Source of the DNA: a virus
Virus record (IMG/VR): IMGVR_UViG_3300016486_001359
Coordinates: 3,575 to 47,775 of that record
Length of the DNA: 44,201 nucleotides
Reading direction: 5' to 3' (one strand)
Part shown: positions 6,060-14,906 of the stretch, piece by piece
Numbering within the stretch: position 1 is the stretch's first letter
Layout: every line of letters begins with the position of its first letter
Notes under the pieces: model-generated
Database searches by the model: none
Told to the model about the DNA's origin: nothing
What the model saw: the letters and a program-made list of their open reading frames with translations, nothing else
Translations under genes and position numbers: made by a program

Positions 6060-8153
6060 TATCAAACCTTTCATGGGCACGAATACCCGTTTATTGGATG
6101 GAATGAGTTAACGAAACAACCAACCGCTGAGATTTACGACAAATTTATGTCAGTGAATCGATGTTCTTTTCTACCAGAGAAACACACACCAGTTATCTTG
6201 GTTAACGGTAAACCTAGATATGACACTTTGGATGGCAAACCTTTACCGGCAATCACACTAGAAGTGTTTTCAACCACAAATCCGGATGGTCCGGGTCACA
6301 ATTGGGTCAAAAGACGATTCATTGATGTTGCCAGAAATGGTGAGATTTTTAGAAAAACAGTCAAGTTTTTTGATAATTTGGCGGGTGAAGAAATTGTAGT
6401 TGAAAGAACACAGGTTGCTATTTTTGGTTCGTTTTTTGAAAACCCTTATCTAGACCCTATTTATCGAGCGGGTTTGATTGAATCTTGTTCCAACAATCCT
6501 AATTTGCACGCAGCTTGGATTGAAGGTCGTTGGGATGTTAGTAGCGGTGGTGCAATTGACGATTTATGGAACAGCGCCAAACACATTGTTCCACGATTCC
6601 AAATACCAGCGAATTGGAAAATAGATCGATCGTTTGACTGGGGATCTACTCACCCGTTCTCTACAGTATGGTGGGCTGAGGCGAACGGGGAAGAACTCAC
6701 TCTTTCTGATGGCTCAAAATGGTGCCCTTACCCCGGTTCGTTGTTTGCAATTGAAGAAGATTACGGTACTGAGGGTTTTCACACAAACAAAGGTTTGAAA
6801 CTCTCAGCAAAGGACGTAGCTCTGCGGATTACCAAAAAAGAAGAAACACTAAAGTCTGAACAGTGGATCAAATCAAAAGTTCAGGCTGGTCCTGCCGATA
6901 ATCAAATTCGCAACGTCAACGAATCAGATGTAGATACCATTGAGTCTAAAATGGCAGATTTGGGTATTTATTGGACGAACTCCGATAAATCGCCGGGTTC
7001 AAGAGTTATTGGTTTGCAGCTGTTGCGAGACCGCTTGCAGGCTTCTGTTTTGGGTGAAGGTCCGGGTATTTATTTCATGCGAAATTGTTTACAGTGCATT
7101 GAACTTTTACCACCTTTACCTAGAGATCCAGAAAAAAAGGACGATGTTGACTGTTGGGTGCAAGACACCTTAATTTCTACACCTAAAGGTGAAGTTCCTA
7201 TCCAAAGGATTGAGGTCGGGGATTACGTTGATACACCTATTGGCCCAAGAAGAGTAACCAAAAGTTATATTTCCGGTAAAAGTCAAACGGTCGTTATTCG
7301 CACGAACAACGGTTCAATCTCAGAAGGCACAAAAGATCACAAACTTTTCGCTGAAGGGTATGGACTTCTGCCTCTGTGTGAGTTAAAACCCTCTTTTCTT
7401 CTGTCTGGGAAAAGGGAAACATGCCAAAATATCTTGAGTACGATGGAGTCTTCTACACTTGCTGGGACGGGCGGGATTACTACTCTCCGAACGGCACAAT
7501 TCTTAGTCACGGGGGAACTAGCCTGCATCGGCAAGTTTGGATTGATAACAACGGACCAATACCTGAAGGATATCATATCCACCACGTTGACCACAATACA
7601 GACAACAATTGCATTGAAAACTTACAAATGGTCAATGCTTCGGATCACGCTAGATACCATTTGGTTGAACGTCATAAATCTGGTGAACTTGCGAAGTCTC
7701 GCAATGTTTGGATTGAAAACGGGGGACGGGAAACACTTCGCGAAAATGCTGAGAAGATGCGTGAAAACACACCCTACCGTGAATTTACGTGCTTTGATTG
7801 TGCTTGCGAAGTTAGAACAAAACACCCGTCTCAAAAACGATGCGAAGAATGCGCAGAGAAAAGAAATGCAAAAGGCTACAAGTCAAAAGCTTGCCCTGTT
7901 TGCGGAAAAGAGTTCTTGTACAAAACACACTCAACAAAACAAGTCAAGTCTTGTAGTGCAAAGTGTGGATGGGTTTTGCGAAAACAAGCTAGTCTACAAC
8001 TTGACGGTTGAGCAAGCAGGTTTGTATTATGCAAATGGCATGTTGTCTTCAAATACAGAGGCCGAGGATCACCTTTACGATGCTGTTAGATACCGTGTTT
8101 TACGCGGATCAAACAAGTGGGCAATTAAAATCAAAACAAATTGGATTAGGTAA
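6051..8153 (+). CDS. terL: terminase large subunit, C-terminal part with nuclease domain and intein
   Basis: About 700 codons in the -1 frame relative to 5575-6054; the first ATG in this frame is at 6147. Walker B-like FIGWNELT lies just after the frame break. The RNase H-type nuclease follows, with FDWGSTHPFSTVWW and the last motif split as DVD then TEAEDHLYDAVRYRVL. An intein (7152-8054) sits exactly between DVD and TEAEDH. Removing it restores the usual nuclease motif III. The nuclease cuts concatemers and the ATPase pumps DNA through the portal encoded next door. Confidence 0.85.
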   Translation: MEDYQTFHGHEYPFIGWNELTKQPTAEIYDKFMSVNRCSFLPEKHTPVILVNGKPRYDTLDGKPLPAITLEVFSTTNPDGPGHNWVKRRFIDVARNGEIFRKTVKFFDNLAGEEIVVERTQVAIFGSFFENPYLDPIYRAGLIESCSNNPNLHAAWIEGRWDVSSGGAIDDLWNSAKHIVPRFQIPANWKIDRSFDWGSTHPFSTVWWAEANGEELTLSDGSKWCPYPGSLFAIEEDYGTEGFHTNKGLKLSAKDVALRITKKEETLKSEQWIKSKVQAGPADNQIRNVNESDVDTIESKMADLGIYWTNSDKSPGSRVIGLQLLRDRLQASVLGEGPGIYFMRNCLQCIELLPPLPRDPEKKDDVDCWVQDTLISTPKGEVPIQRIEVGDYVDTPIGPRRVTKSYISGKSQTVVIRTNNGSISEGTKDHKLFAEGYGLLPLCELKPSFLLSGKRETCQNILSTMESSTLAGTGGITTLRTAQFLVTGELACIGKFGLITTDQYLKDIISTTLTTIQTTIALKTYKWSMLRITLDTIWLNVINLVNLRSLAMFGLKTGDGKHFAKMLRRCVKTHPTVNLRALIVLAKLEQNTRLKNDAKNAQRKEMQKATSQKLALFAEKSSCTKHTQQNKSSLVVQSVDGFCENKLVYNLTVEQAGLYYANGMLSSNTEAEDHLYDAVRYRVLRGSNKWAIKIKTNWIR
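7152..8054 (+). other. intein (Hint domain) in TerL nuclease motif
   Basis: 301 codons, from Cys (7152-7154) to Asn (8052-8054), followed by Thr+1. Block A is CWVQDTLISTPKGEVPIQRI, and IEVGDYVDTPIGPRRV follows it. Block B has the TxxH motif in GTKDHKLFAEGYG. Blocks F/G are VYNLTVEQAGLYYANGMLSSN. The penultimate residue is Ser rather than the common His. Only about 90 N-terminal and 25 C-terminal residues look like intein. The roughly 185 codons between are an open but low-complexity Ser/Thr/Lys/Leu-rich translation of a region whose real sense is the HNH gene in another frame. Confidence 0.85.
7421..8011 (+). CDS. HNH homing endonuclease nested out of frame inside the terL intein
   Basis: 196 aa with its own ATG and a ribosome-binding site (AAAGGGAAAC directly before). 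Its frame is -1 to the intein frame. The catalytic region is LHRQVWIDNNGPIPEGYHIH, then HVDHNTDNNCIENLQMV and NASDHARYH, an HNH_3-like nuclease. Behind it are two cysteine clusters, FTCFDCACEV with RCEECAEKR, and ACPVCGKEF with CSAKCG, likely zinc modules for DNA recognition. An in-frame stop at 7379-7381 lies upstream, so it is not an extension of another ORF. It ends inside intein block F. The usual role is cutting intein-free terL alleles so that the element spreads. Confidence 0.85.
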   Translation: MPKYLEYDGVFYTCWDGRDYYSPNGTILSHGGTSLHRQVWIDNNGPIPEGYHIHHVDHNTDNNCIENLQMVNASDHARYHLVERHKSGELAKSRNVWIENGGRETLRENAEKMRENTPYREFTCFDCACEVRTKHPSQKRCEECAEKRNAKGYKSKACPVCGKEFLYKTHSTKQVKSCSAKCGWVLRKQASLQLDG

Positions 8154-8155
8154 TT

Positions 8156-9628
8156 ATGAGTGGTGTTTCAACAGAACGTGCAGAGTTGATTGCAATAAAA
8201 AAACTTTATTGTGTAATTGAAGATTCCCTTAACGGGGAAAACGCTGTCAAAAAAGCGACATACAAATATTTACCCAAGCCGAACGATATTAGTTCGACCG
8301 AATCGGCTGCAGCCAAGCGATACGAAGCTTACATAACAAGAGCTGTGTATTACAATGTTATTAGGCCAACAACAGATGCCTTAATAGGGCAGTTGTTTTT
8401 GCGAAAGCCGAAAACAAAACTGCCAGACAAAATGAAGGTGATGGAGAAGGATGTAAACGGGGAAGGTTTGAGTATTGAACAACTAATTCGATTGGCTGCT
8501 AACCATGTTCTACCTTATGGTAGATGTGGTTTTCTGGCTGACTTCCCACGTACAAACGGTCAAGTTACACAGAACGATGTGGATAAAGGGGTTAGACCTT
8601 TCATTAAATTTTACTCCCCATGGGCTATAATTAACTGGAGAATAGAAAAGCGCGACGGTTCTCAAAAACTAACGCTGCTGGTACTTAAAGAGGTTTACGA
8701 GAAAAAACCAGTACCTGCTGACAGTTTTGGTATAGATCTTGAATTTCGATACCGGGTTTACCGGTTGTCACAGAATAATGAAGTCACACTAGAAGTGTGG
8801 GAAGACGAAGCGGTTACAGAACCTACCTCTTTAATCAAAGATACGAATAACAAACCTCTAAGCGAAATACCGTTTTCTTTCGTTGGTTCAGAGAACAACG
8901 ACGCAGAAATTGACCAACCGCCAATGTATGGATTGGCAACATTGAACATAGCACACTACCGTAATTCGGCGGATTATGAGGAAAGTGTGTTTATGTTGGG
9001 TCAACCAACACCTGTTTTTACTGGCTTAACCCGTGATTGGGTTGACAACTATTTTGAAAAGGGAATACCTTTGGGTTCAAGGGAATGTATTCCTTTGCCT
9101 GAAGGTGCAACAGCTTCTTTATTGCAACCTGAACCAAACAGTATGGCGTTTGAGGCAATGACGCACAAGGAGCAGCAAATGATCGCTATTGGGGCGAAAC
9201 TGATAAACCCAAATCAAAAAGTTGAACGCAAAGAAGCAGAGATACAAATTGATGCAGGTAGTCAACGGTCTGTCCTGACTACAATCAAAGAAAATTTAGA
9301 AAAAGCGTTTCTTGAAGTTCTTGGTTACGCTGGTCAATTTGTCGGAGAAAAAGACGGAATCGAAATTGAACTAAATGATAATTTCGATTTAACCTCTTTA
9401 TCAGCAGAAGAACTTCGTTGGTTGCTGGAACTGTATGTTAAAAAAGCTATCGATTTCGACGAACTCCACACAAATCTGAGAAGAAGTGGAATTGTCAAAA
9501 AAACAGCAGAAGAGGTAAAAGCTGGCATTATTGCAGACTTACCTTTCTTTGAACAAGTAAACCCAGAACCAAAACCCGAACCAAAACCCGAACCAAAACC
9601 AAAACCCAGAACCCAAACCCTAGAGTAA
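8156..9628 (+). CDS. portal protein (DUF4055-like)
   Basis: 490 aa, ATG two bases after the terL stop. The N-terminal half resembles DUF4055 portal proteins: RYEAYITRAVYYNVIRPTTD, LIGQLFLRKPKTKLP, and LPYGRCGFLADFP. The centre has IPFSFVGSENND and the helical stem region GLATLNIAHYRNSADYEESV. The C-terminus is a low-complexity tail with tandem EPKP repeats encoded by near-identical 12-bp units. Portals form the dodecameric head entrance through which TerL packages DNA. Gene order (terS, terL, portal, scaffold, coat) supports this. Confidence 0.8.
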   Translation: MSGVSTERAELIAIKKLYCVIEDSLNGENAVKKATYKYLPKPNDISSTESAAAKRYEAYITRAVYYNVIRPTTDALIGQLFLRKPKTKLPDKMKVMEKDVNGEGLSIEQLIRLAANHVLPYGRCGFLADFPRTNGQVTQNDVDKGVRPFIKFYSPWAIINWRIEKRDGSQKLTLLVLKEVYEKKPVPADSFGIDLEFRYRVYRLSQNNEVTLEVWEDEAVTEPTSLIKDTNNKPLSEIPFSFVGSENNDAEIDQPPMYGLATLNIAHYRNSADYEESVFMLGQPTPVFTGLTRDWVDNYFEKGIPLGSRECIPLPEGATASLLQPEPNSMAFEAMTHKEQQMIAIGAKLINPNQKVERKEAEIQIDAGSQRSVLTTIKENLEKAFLEVLGYAGQFVGEKDGIEIELNDNFDLTSLSAEELRWLLELYVKKAIDFDELHTNLRRSGIVKKTAEEVKAGIIADLPFFEQVNPEPKPEPKPEPKPKPRTQTLE

Positions 9629-9641
9629 AGAAGACTCCCCA

Positions 9642-10415
9642 ATGGCTTTAAAGTTAAAACTAACAACTGCTGAATTTACAGCTTTGAGTGATACTCTGAA
9701 AACAGAGTATAAGTTACAAACAGATGGCACGTACACTCTTGATCTGGGTGATAAGGTTTTCACTACAGATAAAGACCCTGCTGCGTTGATGGCCGCCTTG
9801 GAGCATGAAAGAGCGGAAACTGCCAAAGTGAAGGCTATTGCCGACGCTTTGGAAAAAAAAGCTTCCGACGCTGCCGCGTCCGGTATCACAGATGTTGCCG
9901 AGTTACGAACGCATTTCGAGAACCAACTAAACAACCTTAAAAAAGAACAAGCCGAGGAGAAGAAATCTGCCTTGGAGGCAACAAAAGCGCAAAACCTGAA
10001 GGCTGCCCAACAGCAGGTAACAGAACAAGCTTTGAAAATTTCCACACAATTGTTCGGGACAAACGCTCTTTTGATGTTACCTCATGTTCAACAGAGAATG
10101 CAGGCAACTGTTGATTCGTCAGGTGTCGCCCGCGTAGAATTGCTTGACGCGGCCACTGGCGGACCTTCGATCGACCAGAATTTGGATAATTTTAGAAATT
10201 CTCTGTCGACAAACGAAACCTTTAAAGGTATGGTCGTTTTAAGCAACGCATCGGGTGGTAGTGCCAACGATAGCAAATCAAGTTCGGCCACTACCACTAA
10301 AGAAGACGGTTCCCCAAAGAAGTATAAAGACTTCAAATCAGGCGAACTAGTTTTACTGAAGCGGAATCAGCCGGACGTTTTTGAAGCATTACTTGCAAAA
10401 AGAAACGAAAGTTAA
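9642..10415 (+). CDS. capsid scaffolding protein
   Basis: 257 aa, highly helical and charged. A coiled coil spans about residues 47-125 (EHERAETAKVKAIADALEKK and following, rich in Ala, Glu, Lys). A Ser/Gly-rich linker and a short basic-polar C-terminus follow (KYKDFKSGELVLLKRNQPDV). Length, composition and position between portal and coat genes match scaffolding proteins, which template procapsid assembly through the C-terminal region. No protease motif is seen. Confidence 0.7.
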   Translation: MALKLKLTTAEFTALSDTLKTEYKLQTDGTYTLDLGDKVFTTDKDPAALMAALEHERAETAKVKAIADALEKKASDAAASGITDVAELRTHFENQLNNLKKEQAEEKKSALEATKAQNLKAAQQQVTEQALKISTQLFGTNALLMLPHVQQRMQATVDSSGVARVELLDAATGGPSIDQNLDNFRNSLSTNETFKGMVVLSNASGGSANDSKSSSATTTKEDGSPKKYKDFKSGELVLLKRNQPDVFEALLAKRNES

Positions 10416-10420
10416 TTCCG

Positions 10421-11473
10421 ATGGCTACAGTAAAACTAGGTGACATCATCGATGTGGAAATTTATCAGGGAATTGAGCCTGAAAATAACCCCGAATTGTC
10501 AGCGTTCTTTCAATCTGGTGTGGTAGTCAGTTCACCGAAAATGGATGAATTGGCTAACCTCGAAGCGGAGTTGGTCAATATGCCATTTTGGCGAGACCTT
10601 GACCCAGAGGACGAACCCAACTATTCTTCAGACGCTGACACGTCCTCTACGCCAAATAAAATTATTCAGGGAAAAATGGCAGCAAAACGCTGTTCCTTGA
10701 ATAATTCTTGGTCTGCCCGCGATCTGACGAACGAAATGACCATGGGCATGGAAGCCATGGAGCGAATCAAATCGCGAACCTCTCGTTATTGGGTTTGGCA
10801 GTGGCAACGACGTGTTATCGCTGCAACTCTGGGTGTTTATCGTAACAACAGAGTTGCTTCAAACGCAGGTGTTGATGCGGGCTTCGGTGTCACCGACGAC
10901 ATGACTGTGGACATTTCTTTGGACAATGGAGTTGGCCTAGAAGCGAATTTCTTTGATCGAGAAGCTTTCACAGCCGCTCGATTTACGCTAGGTGACCATT
11001 TTGACAGCCTGTCTGCAATTTTGTGTCATTCGACCATCTACCAAAGAATGGTCGATCAAGACGACATTGATTACATCGCCGATTCCCAACAGAGTGGTAG
11101 AATTTCGTTGTATCAAGGCCATCGTGTGATTGTGGACGATGCTGCACCAGCGTTTGCAACCACCAGTGGTGGTGGTATTCGTTACATTACCACGCTCTAT
11201 GGTGCGGCAGCTTTCGGTTATGGTGAAGGTACACCCAGTACCCCTGTTGAAATTGATCGCAATCCTGCAATTGGTGATGGTGCGGGCGAAGAAGTTTTGT
11301 ATGAACGCAAAACTTGGTTGTTGCACCCATATGGTCATACGAACCTAGACGCGGCCAACAGCGCAGCGTCTGGACAGTGGCAAAATCTTGCGGATCTTGG
11401 AAACGCGGCTAACTGGAAGCGCAATCATTTCCGAAAGAATGTCCCAATGGCATTCCTTGTATCGAATGGTTAA
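10421..11473 (+). CDS. major capsid (coat) protein
   Basis: 350 aa. Features of the HK97-fold coat family found in siphoviruses with separate scaffolds include MPFWRDLDPEDEPNYSS, KIIQGKMAAKRCSLNNSWSA, and the long helix RYWVWQWQRRVIAATLGVYR. The later part has YQGHRVIVDDAAPA, typical of this coat group, and LLHPYGHTN near the end. It follows the scaffold after 5 bp and is followed by a hairpin, as expected for a highly expressed structural gene. Confidence 0.85.
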   Translation: MATVKLGDIIDVEIYQGIEPENNPELSAFFQSGVVVSSPKMDELANLEAELVNMPFWRDLDPEDEPNYSSDADTSSTPNKIIQGKMAAKRCSLNNSWSARDLTNEMTMGMEAMERIKSRTSRYWVWQWQRRVIAATLGVYRNNRVASNAGVDAGFGVTDDMTVDISLDNGVGLEANFFDREAFTAARFTLGDHFDSLSAILCHSTIYQRMVDQDDIDYIADSQQSGRISLYQGHRVIVDDAAPAFATTSGGGIRYITTLYGAAAFGYGEGTPSTPVEIDRNPAIGDGAGEEVLYERKTWLLHPYGHTNLDAANSAASGQWQNLADLGNAANWKRNHFRKNVPMAFLVSNG

Positions 11474-11487
11474 TTTTTTCACAACTT

Positions 11488-11506
11488 AACCCGGCTCTAC
11501 CGGGTT
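11488..11506 (+). terminator. hairpin after the coat gene
   Basis: AACCCGG, loop CTCTA, CCGGGTT: a perfect 7-bp GC-rich stem 15 bp after the coat stop, followed by TCGTTGTTTCTT. The U-tract is imperfect, so partial termination or mRNA 3'-end protection is likely. Confidence 0.65.
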
Positions 11507-11533
11507 TCGTTGTTTCTTCCAATAGGTGGTGAC

Positions 11534-11884
11534 ATGAAAAAGTATCAAATTCAGCAGTACTTAACTGCTGACTTAACGGCTGAAAGAAAACTCATTGCGG
11601 AAACGGAAGGAATCTTCGAGCCGGAAGATATTAACGCTTGGTATTTTCAAGCAATCACAGGTTTTGTTTTACCTGAAGATTCAACCTTCACAATTGTGAC
11701 AGAAGATCACGCTTGGTTTATGGCTCCTGCCTCCGTAACCGTAACAAACACAAACACGGATAAGGAAGTTAAACTTCTTTCTCCAGAGGAAACAATTCAG
11801 CGAAACAAAAAACTTGTGTTGGAGCGAAGACTGGCTCAAATTAAATTGAACGAAGAAATCGAACAGTTAAAGCTCGGCACATAA
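11534..11884 (+). CDS. small head-region protein, function unknown
   Basis: 116 aa from the ATG at 11534, with AGGTGGTGAC as ribosome-binding site. The N-terminus MKKYQIQQYLTADLTAERKL suggests a short alpha/beta head, and the C-terminal 40 residues form a strongly helical charged segment (IQRNKKLVLERRLAQIKLNE). It is bracketed by the coat-gene hairpin and a strong terminator, so it may have its own transcript level. A head decoration or accessory role is possible, but I do not recognise the family. Confidence 0.6.
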   Translation: MKKYQIQQYLTADLTAERKLIAETEGIFEPEDINAWYFQAITGFVLPEDSTFTIVTEDHAWFMAPASVTVTNTNTDKEVKLLSPEETIQRNKKLVLERRLAQIKLNEEIEQLKLGT

Positions 11885-11895
11885 TTTTCACGACA

Positions 11896-11927
11896 ACGTA
11901 GTTCGTTTTTACGGACTGCGTTTTTTT
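11896..11927 (+). terminator. intrinsic terminator
   Basis: An 11-bp stem (11896-11906 with 11911-11921, two G-T wobbles) and a 4-nt T loop, with a seven-T run starting at 11921. It lies between the head gene ending at 11884 and the connector gene starting at 11939. Confidence 0.8.
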
Positions 11928-11938
11928 AAGGTTTTATT

Positions 11939-12466
11939 GTGCCTACACTTATTGTTGAAGACGGTTCTGGTGTAGCTGACGCAAACACCTATGTAGATGA
12001 AGCCTTTCTGGTTTCATACGCTGACGATAGGGGTTTGACTATTTCGCCCACAGGGTCTGTTCGACAACAACAACTCTTAAAGGCTATGGACTATCTTGAA
12101 AGTCAAACGGGTAGGTTTCAAGGTTCTAAAACTTTGTCAACTTACTCTCTACCTTGGCCGAGAAAAGAAGTTTATATCCATGGTGTGCTGATCGACAAAC
12201 ATACAATACCTATTCAATTGAAAAACGCACAATCCCAGATAGTTGTTGAGTTACAAGCAGGTACAAGACTCTACCCAATTCCGCGAACTTCTTCAGTTGA
12301 GGGTTTTGTGACCCAGAAGACAATTGGTCCGCTGACAAAAAAATACGCACAAGATGGTTTGGGTACGATTGCTTCCCAGTTACCGATCCGGATTGCTACA
12401 GTTGAGTTGTTTTTAAAACAACTTATCGGCAACTCTAACTCTTCTTTGAACACATACAGAGCTTGA
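11939..12466 (+). CDS. head-tail adaptor (DnaT-like connector family)
   Basis: 175 aa with a GTG start at 11939 behind AAGG. The opening MPTLIVEDGSGVADANTYVDEAFLVSYADDRG, helix QQLLKAMDYLE, and SLPWPRKEVY are typical of phage proteins often annotated as putative DnaT-like, which by position act as head-completion adaptors binding the portal. It starts the connector series. Confidence 0.7.
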   Translation: MPTLIVEDGSGVADANTYVDEAFLVSYADDRGLTISPTGSVRQQQLLKAMDYLESQTGRFQGSKTLSTYSLPWPRKEVYIHGVLIDKHTIPIQLKNAQSQIVVELQAGTRLYPIPRTSSVEGFVTQKTIGPLTKKYAQDGLGTIASQLPIRIATVELFLKQLIGNSNSSLNTYRA

Positions 12467-12467
12467 T

Positions 12468-12857
12468 ATGTCACAAGATCAAGAATGGTTAGAGCTTGTT
12501 ATCGAGCTTTTTAACGAGACTATCGAAGAAACAAACGCAGTGTGGGTATCTCACACAGATGGTTCGGTCGCTGACTCAAACAAACCCTTTTTAATTGGTG
12601 CTCCAACTAAGGTTGAAACACCGGTTAAGATTTTGTTTCTTCCAGACCAGTTGGAAGACCGTCAAATACAAACTTACTTCAAAGACACAACAATGGGAGA
12701 AGGTCAAGTCAATGGTATTATGTACAAATACCCAGAATTTGAACCAAAACTAAAAGACACTATTGAAAGAGACGGGGTTACGATGGGGGTTGTTGCGATA
12801 GATGAATTGAGACCCATTAACAACAGTTTGTTATACTTCATTGAGTTTGCGGCCTAA
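12468..12857 (+). CDS. head closure / stopper protein
   Basis: 129 aa. The C-terminal half has the pattern IERDGVTMGVVAIDELRPINNSLLYFIEF, which resembles small beta-barrel stoppers that sit below the adaptor and close the head after packaging. The next gene starts in a TAATG overlap. The call rests on gene order and this pattern. Confidence 0.6.
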   Translation: MSQDQEWLELVIELFNETIEETNAVWVSHTDGSVADSNKPFLIGAPTKVETPVKILFLPDQLEDRQIQTYFKDTTMGEGQVNGIMYKYPEFEPKLKDTIERDGVTMGVVAIDELRPINNSLLYFIEFAA

Positions 12858-13336
12858 TGATATCGTCAATTGAAGCAAAGCATGAACTCCAACAATTTTT
12901 CCACGACGGGTGGAAAGAGGGGTTGTTAAACGGTCCCAAAAACTTGAATTTGACACCATTGGGGTTTTCTTACAATATTTGCGTTTTCTTTCAAAACGTT
13001 GAACTTCTAAAGAAAATGCCAAACAATGAACATTTCGTGAGGTTCACTGTTTCGAATATAGAAACCTCACAGAGAACAATGCCGGGTGGCAGAGCTAATG
13101 GATCTAGCACAAAATATCTAACGCCCGGCGTTGGTTTTGTTGAGTTGTTTTTTTCTAAAAATAACTATCAAACAACAGAGGACGATTATTTGTCATTGGT
13201 GGCCGAAAGAATCTTTTTAGGTCAACGGTCAGAAAATGTTATCTTTCGTAAAACAACACTCTTGAGTTTACCCGAAACAGAAAAGCATTTTCGTTCAACT
13301 GTATCTTTTCAATACGAATTTGAAACACACATTTAA
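12857..13336 (+). CDS. tail terminator-like protein
   Basis: 159 aa. It has ICVFFQNVELLKK and FVRFTVSNIETSQRTMPGG, then a beta-hairpin and helix VGFVELFFSKN, and a C-terminal strand pair (FRSTVSFQYEFETHI). The order and size suit a tail-completion or terminator protein that caps the tail tube at the head end. It lies between the stopper and the tube gene. The family is inferred mainly from synteny. Confidence 0.6.
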   Translation: MISSIEAKHELQQFFHDGWKEGLLNGPKNLNLTPLGFSYNICVFFQNVELLKKMPNNEHFVRFTVSNIETSQRTMPGGRANGSSTKYLTPGVGFVELFFSKNNYQTTEDDYLSLVAERIFLGQRSENVIFRKTTLLSLPETEKHFRSTVSFQYEFETHI

Positions 13337-13350
13337 GAAAGATTTGAGTA

Positions 13351-14901
13351 ATGATTAGCATTGATAGTAATACAGTTGGTTTGAGCTACGCTGAAGAACT
13401 CAGCATTGGTGTTCTTCCCGGCACCTCACAACAAGACGGGGTTTGGTATCCGCTAGAACCCAACGAATACGACGACTTTGGGGCTGAGGTTAGCACCGTG
13501 GCTCGAAATCCGATTAACCCCTCACGGCAGCGCCGGAAGGGTGTCGTGACTGATCTGGAAGCGTCAGGGGGCTTCCAGCAAGATTTGACTAATTCGAATC
13601 TTACCCGTCTCATGCAAGGCTTCTTTTTTGCTGACGCTTACGAACGAGTACGAACAAAACCATTGAACAGCAAAACAGCAAACACAACAGTTGTTGCTAC
13701 TTTTGTTGCCACTGGCTCAAAGATCAATGTCGACGATGGTGCGAAGTTCAAAGTTGGTATGATTTTGAAATCTACTGGTTTTGTTAACACCACAAACAAT
13801 CAAAACGAAATGGTGGTTTCTTCGATTACAACAAATGAGTTGACTGTTACGGGTACGTTGGTTGACGAAACCTATAGTGTGGGAACACTTGAAGTTGTTG
13901 GTTTTCAATACGGTTCTGCTGATTTGAAAGTTGCCTATGCTTTCAATGTTTTGAAACTTACATCAGTTGTTGGTTTTGCCACTCATCTTTACAAAGTAGG
14001 TGAATGGATTTTCATTGGTGGTGACTTGGCTGCAAATAAGTTCGAAGAAGGTGGATCAGGACAAAACAAACCCGGTTACGCCAGAGTTGAGAAAGTTGAA
14101 GCCAACGCATTAACTTTGAAAGAGCCAACTTTTACCCCTTTAACTGACGCGGGAACGGGTAAAACCGTTCGTGTTTATACAGGTGCCTACATTCGAAACG
14201 AGGATACCACCTCGTTGATTAAAAAAAGATCCTACCAGATCGAACGCACTTTGGGTTCGGATAACGATGGCGTCCAATCTGAAGTTCTGGTAGGATCTGT
14301 TCCTAACGAGTTGTCAATCAACTTTACCAGTGGTGACAAACTAGAAACAAGTCTCAGTTTTGTTGCAATAAACAACGAGCTTCGATCTGGTTCAACCGGG
14401 TTGAAACCCGGAGATAGAACAAATGTTATCAGTGAAGACGAAGCTTACAACAGCGCTGTTGATGTTTACCGGCTTCGTCTTTTTGTTTACGGTGCGAACC
14501 CCACACCAGCTTCTTTGTTTGCTTACGTTACAGATGCTTCCATTAGTATCAGTAATGGTGCTGCTGGCAGAAAAGCTATTGGTACTTTAGGTAGTATTGA
14601 TATTTCTGTCGGGGACTTTGAAGTCGGCGGCGAACTGGAAGTTTACTTTGCTGATATTGACGCCGTTAACGCTGTTAAAAACAACGCTGATGTTGGCTTC
14701 AACACGATCATTGCTTCCAAAAACAATGGTATTGTTTACGATATTCCCCTCTTGTCTTTGGGCGGCGGTCGCGTTTCCGTCGAAAAAGATGAACCTATTA
14801 TGTTGCCATTACAAACAATGGCTGCAAGAAATCAGAACGGTTATACAATGTCTGCAACGTACTTCTCGTACTTGCCAAATGTTGCTATGCCTACGGAGTA
14901 A
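13351..14901 (+). CDS. major tail tube protein
   Basis: 516 aa, large for a tube subunit. The start IDSNTVGLSYAEELSIGVLP, the segment RKGVVTDLEASGGFQQDLTN, and the C-terminal DASISISNGAAGRKAIGTLG and LSLGGGRVSVEKDEPIMLPL are typical of Phage_tube_2-like tail tube proteins. The middle (about 110-290) is a beta-rich insertion that could form a surface-exposed decoration domain. It directly precedes the tail assembly chaperones. Confidence 0.8.
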   Translation: MISIDSNTVGLSYAEELSIGVLPGTSQQDGVWYPLEPNEYDDFGAEVSTVARNPINPSRQRRKGVVTDLEASGGFQQDLTNSNLTRLMQGFFFADAYERVRTKPLNSKTANTTVVATFVATGSKINVDDGAKFKVGMILKSTGFVNTTNNQNEMVVSSITTNELTVTGTLVDETYSVGTLEVVGFQYGSADLKVAYAFNVLKLTSVVGFATHLYKVGEWIFIGGDLAANKFEEGGSGQNKPGYARVEKVEANALTLKEPTFTPLTDAGTGKTVRVYTGAYIRNEDTTSLIKKRSYQIERTLGSDNDGVQSEVLVGSVPNELSINFTSGDKLETSLSFVAINNELRSGSTGLKPGDRTNVISEDEAYNSAVDVYRLRLFVYGANPTPASLFAYVTDASISISNGAAGRKAIGTLGSIDISVGDFEVGGELEVYFADIDAVNAVKNNADVGFNTIIASKNNGIVYDIPLLSLGGGRVSVEKDEPIMLPLQTMAARNQNGYTMSATYFSYLPNVAMPTE

Positions 14902-14906
14902 TACTT

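Noticed and set aside
6052-6147. Amber read-through as the explanation for split terL
   Set aside because: Reading through TAG in the same frame gives sequence unlike TerL; the homology continues in the -1 frame.
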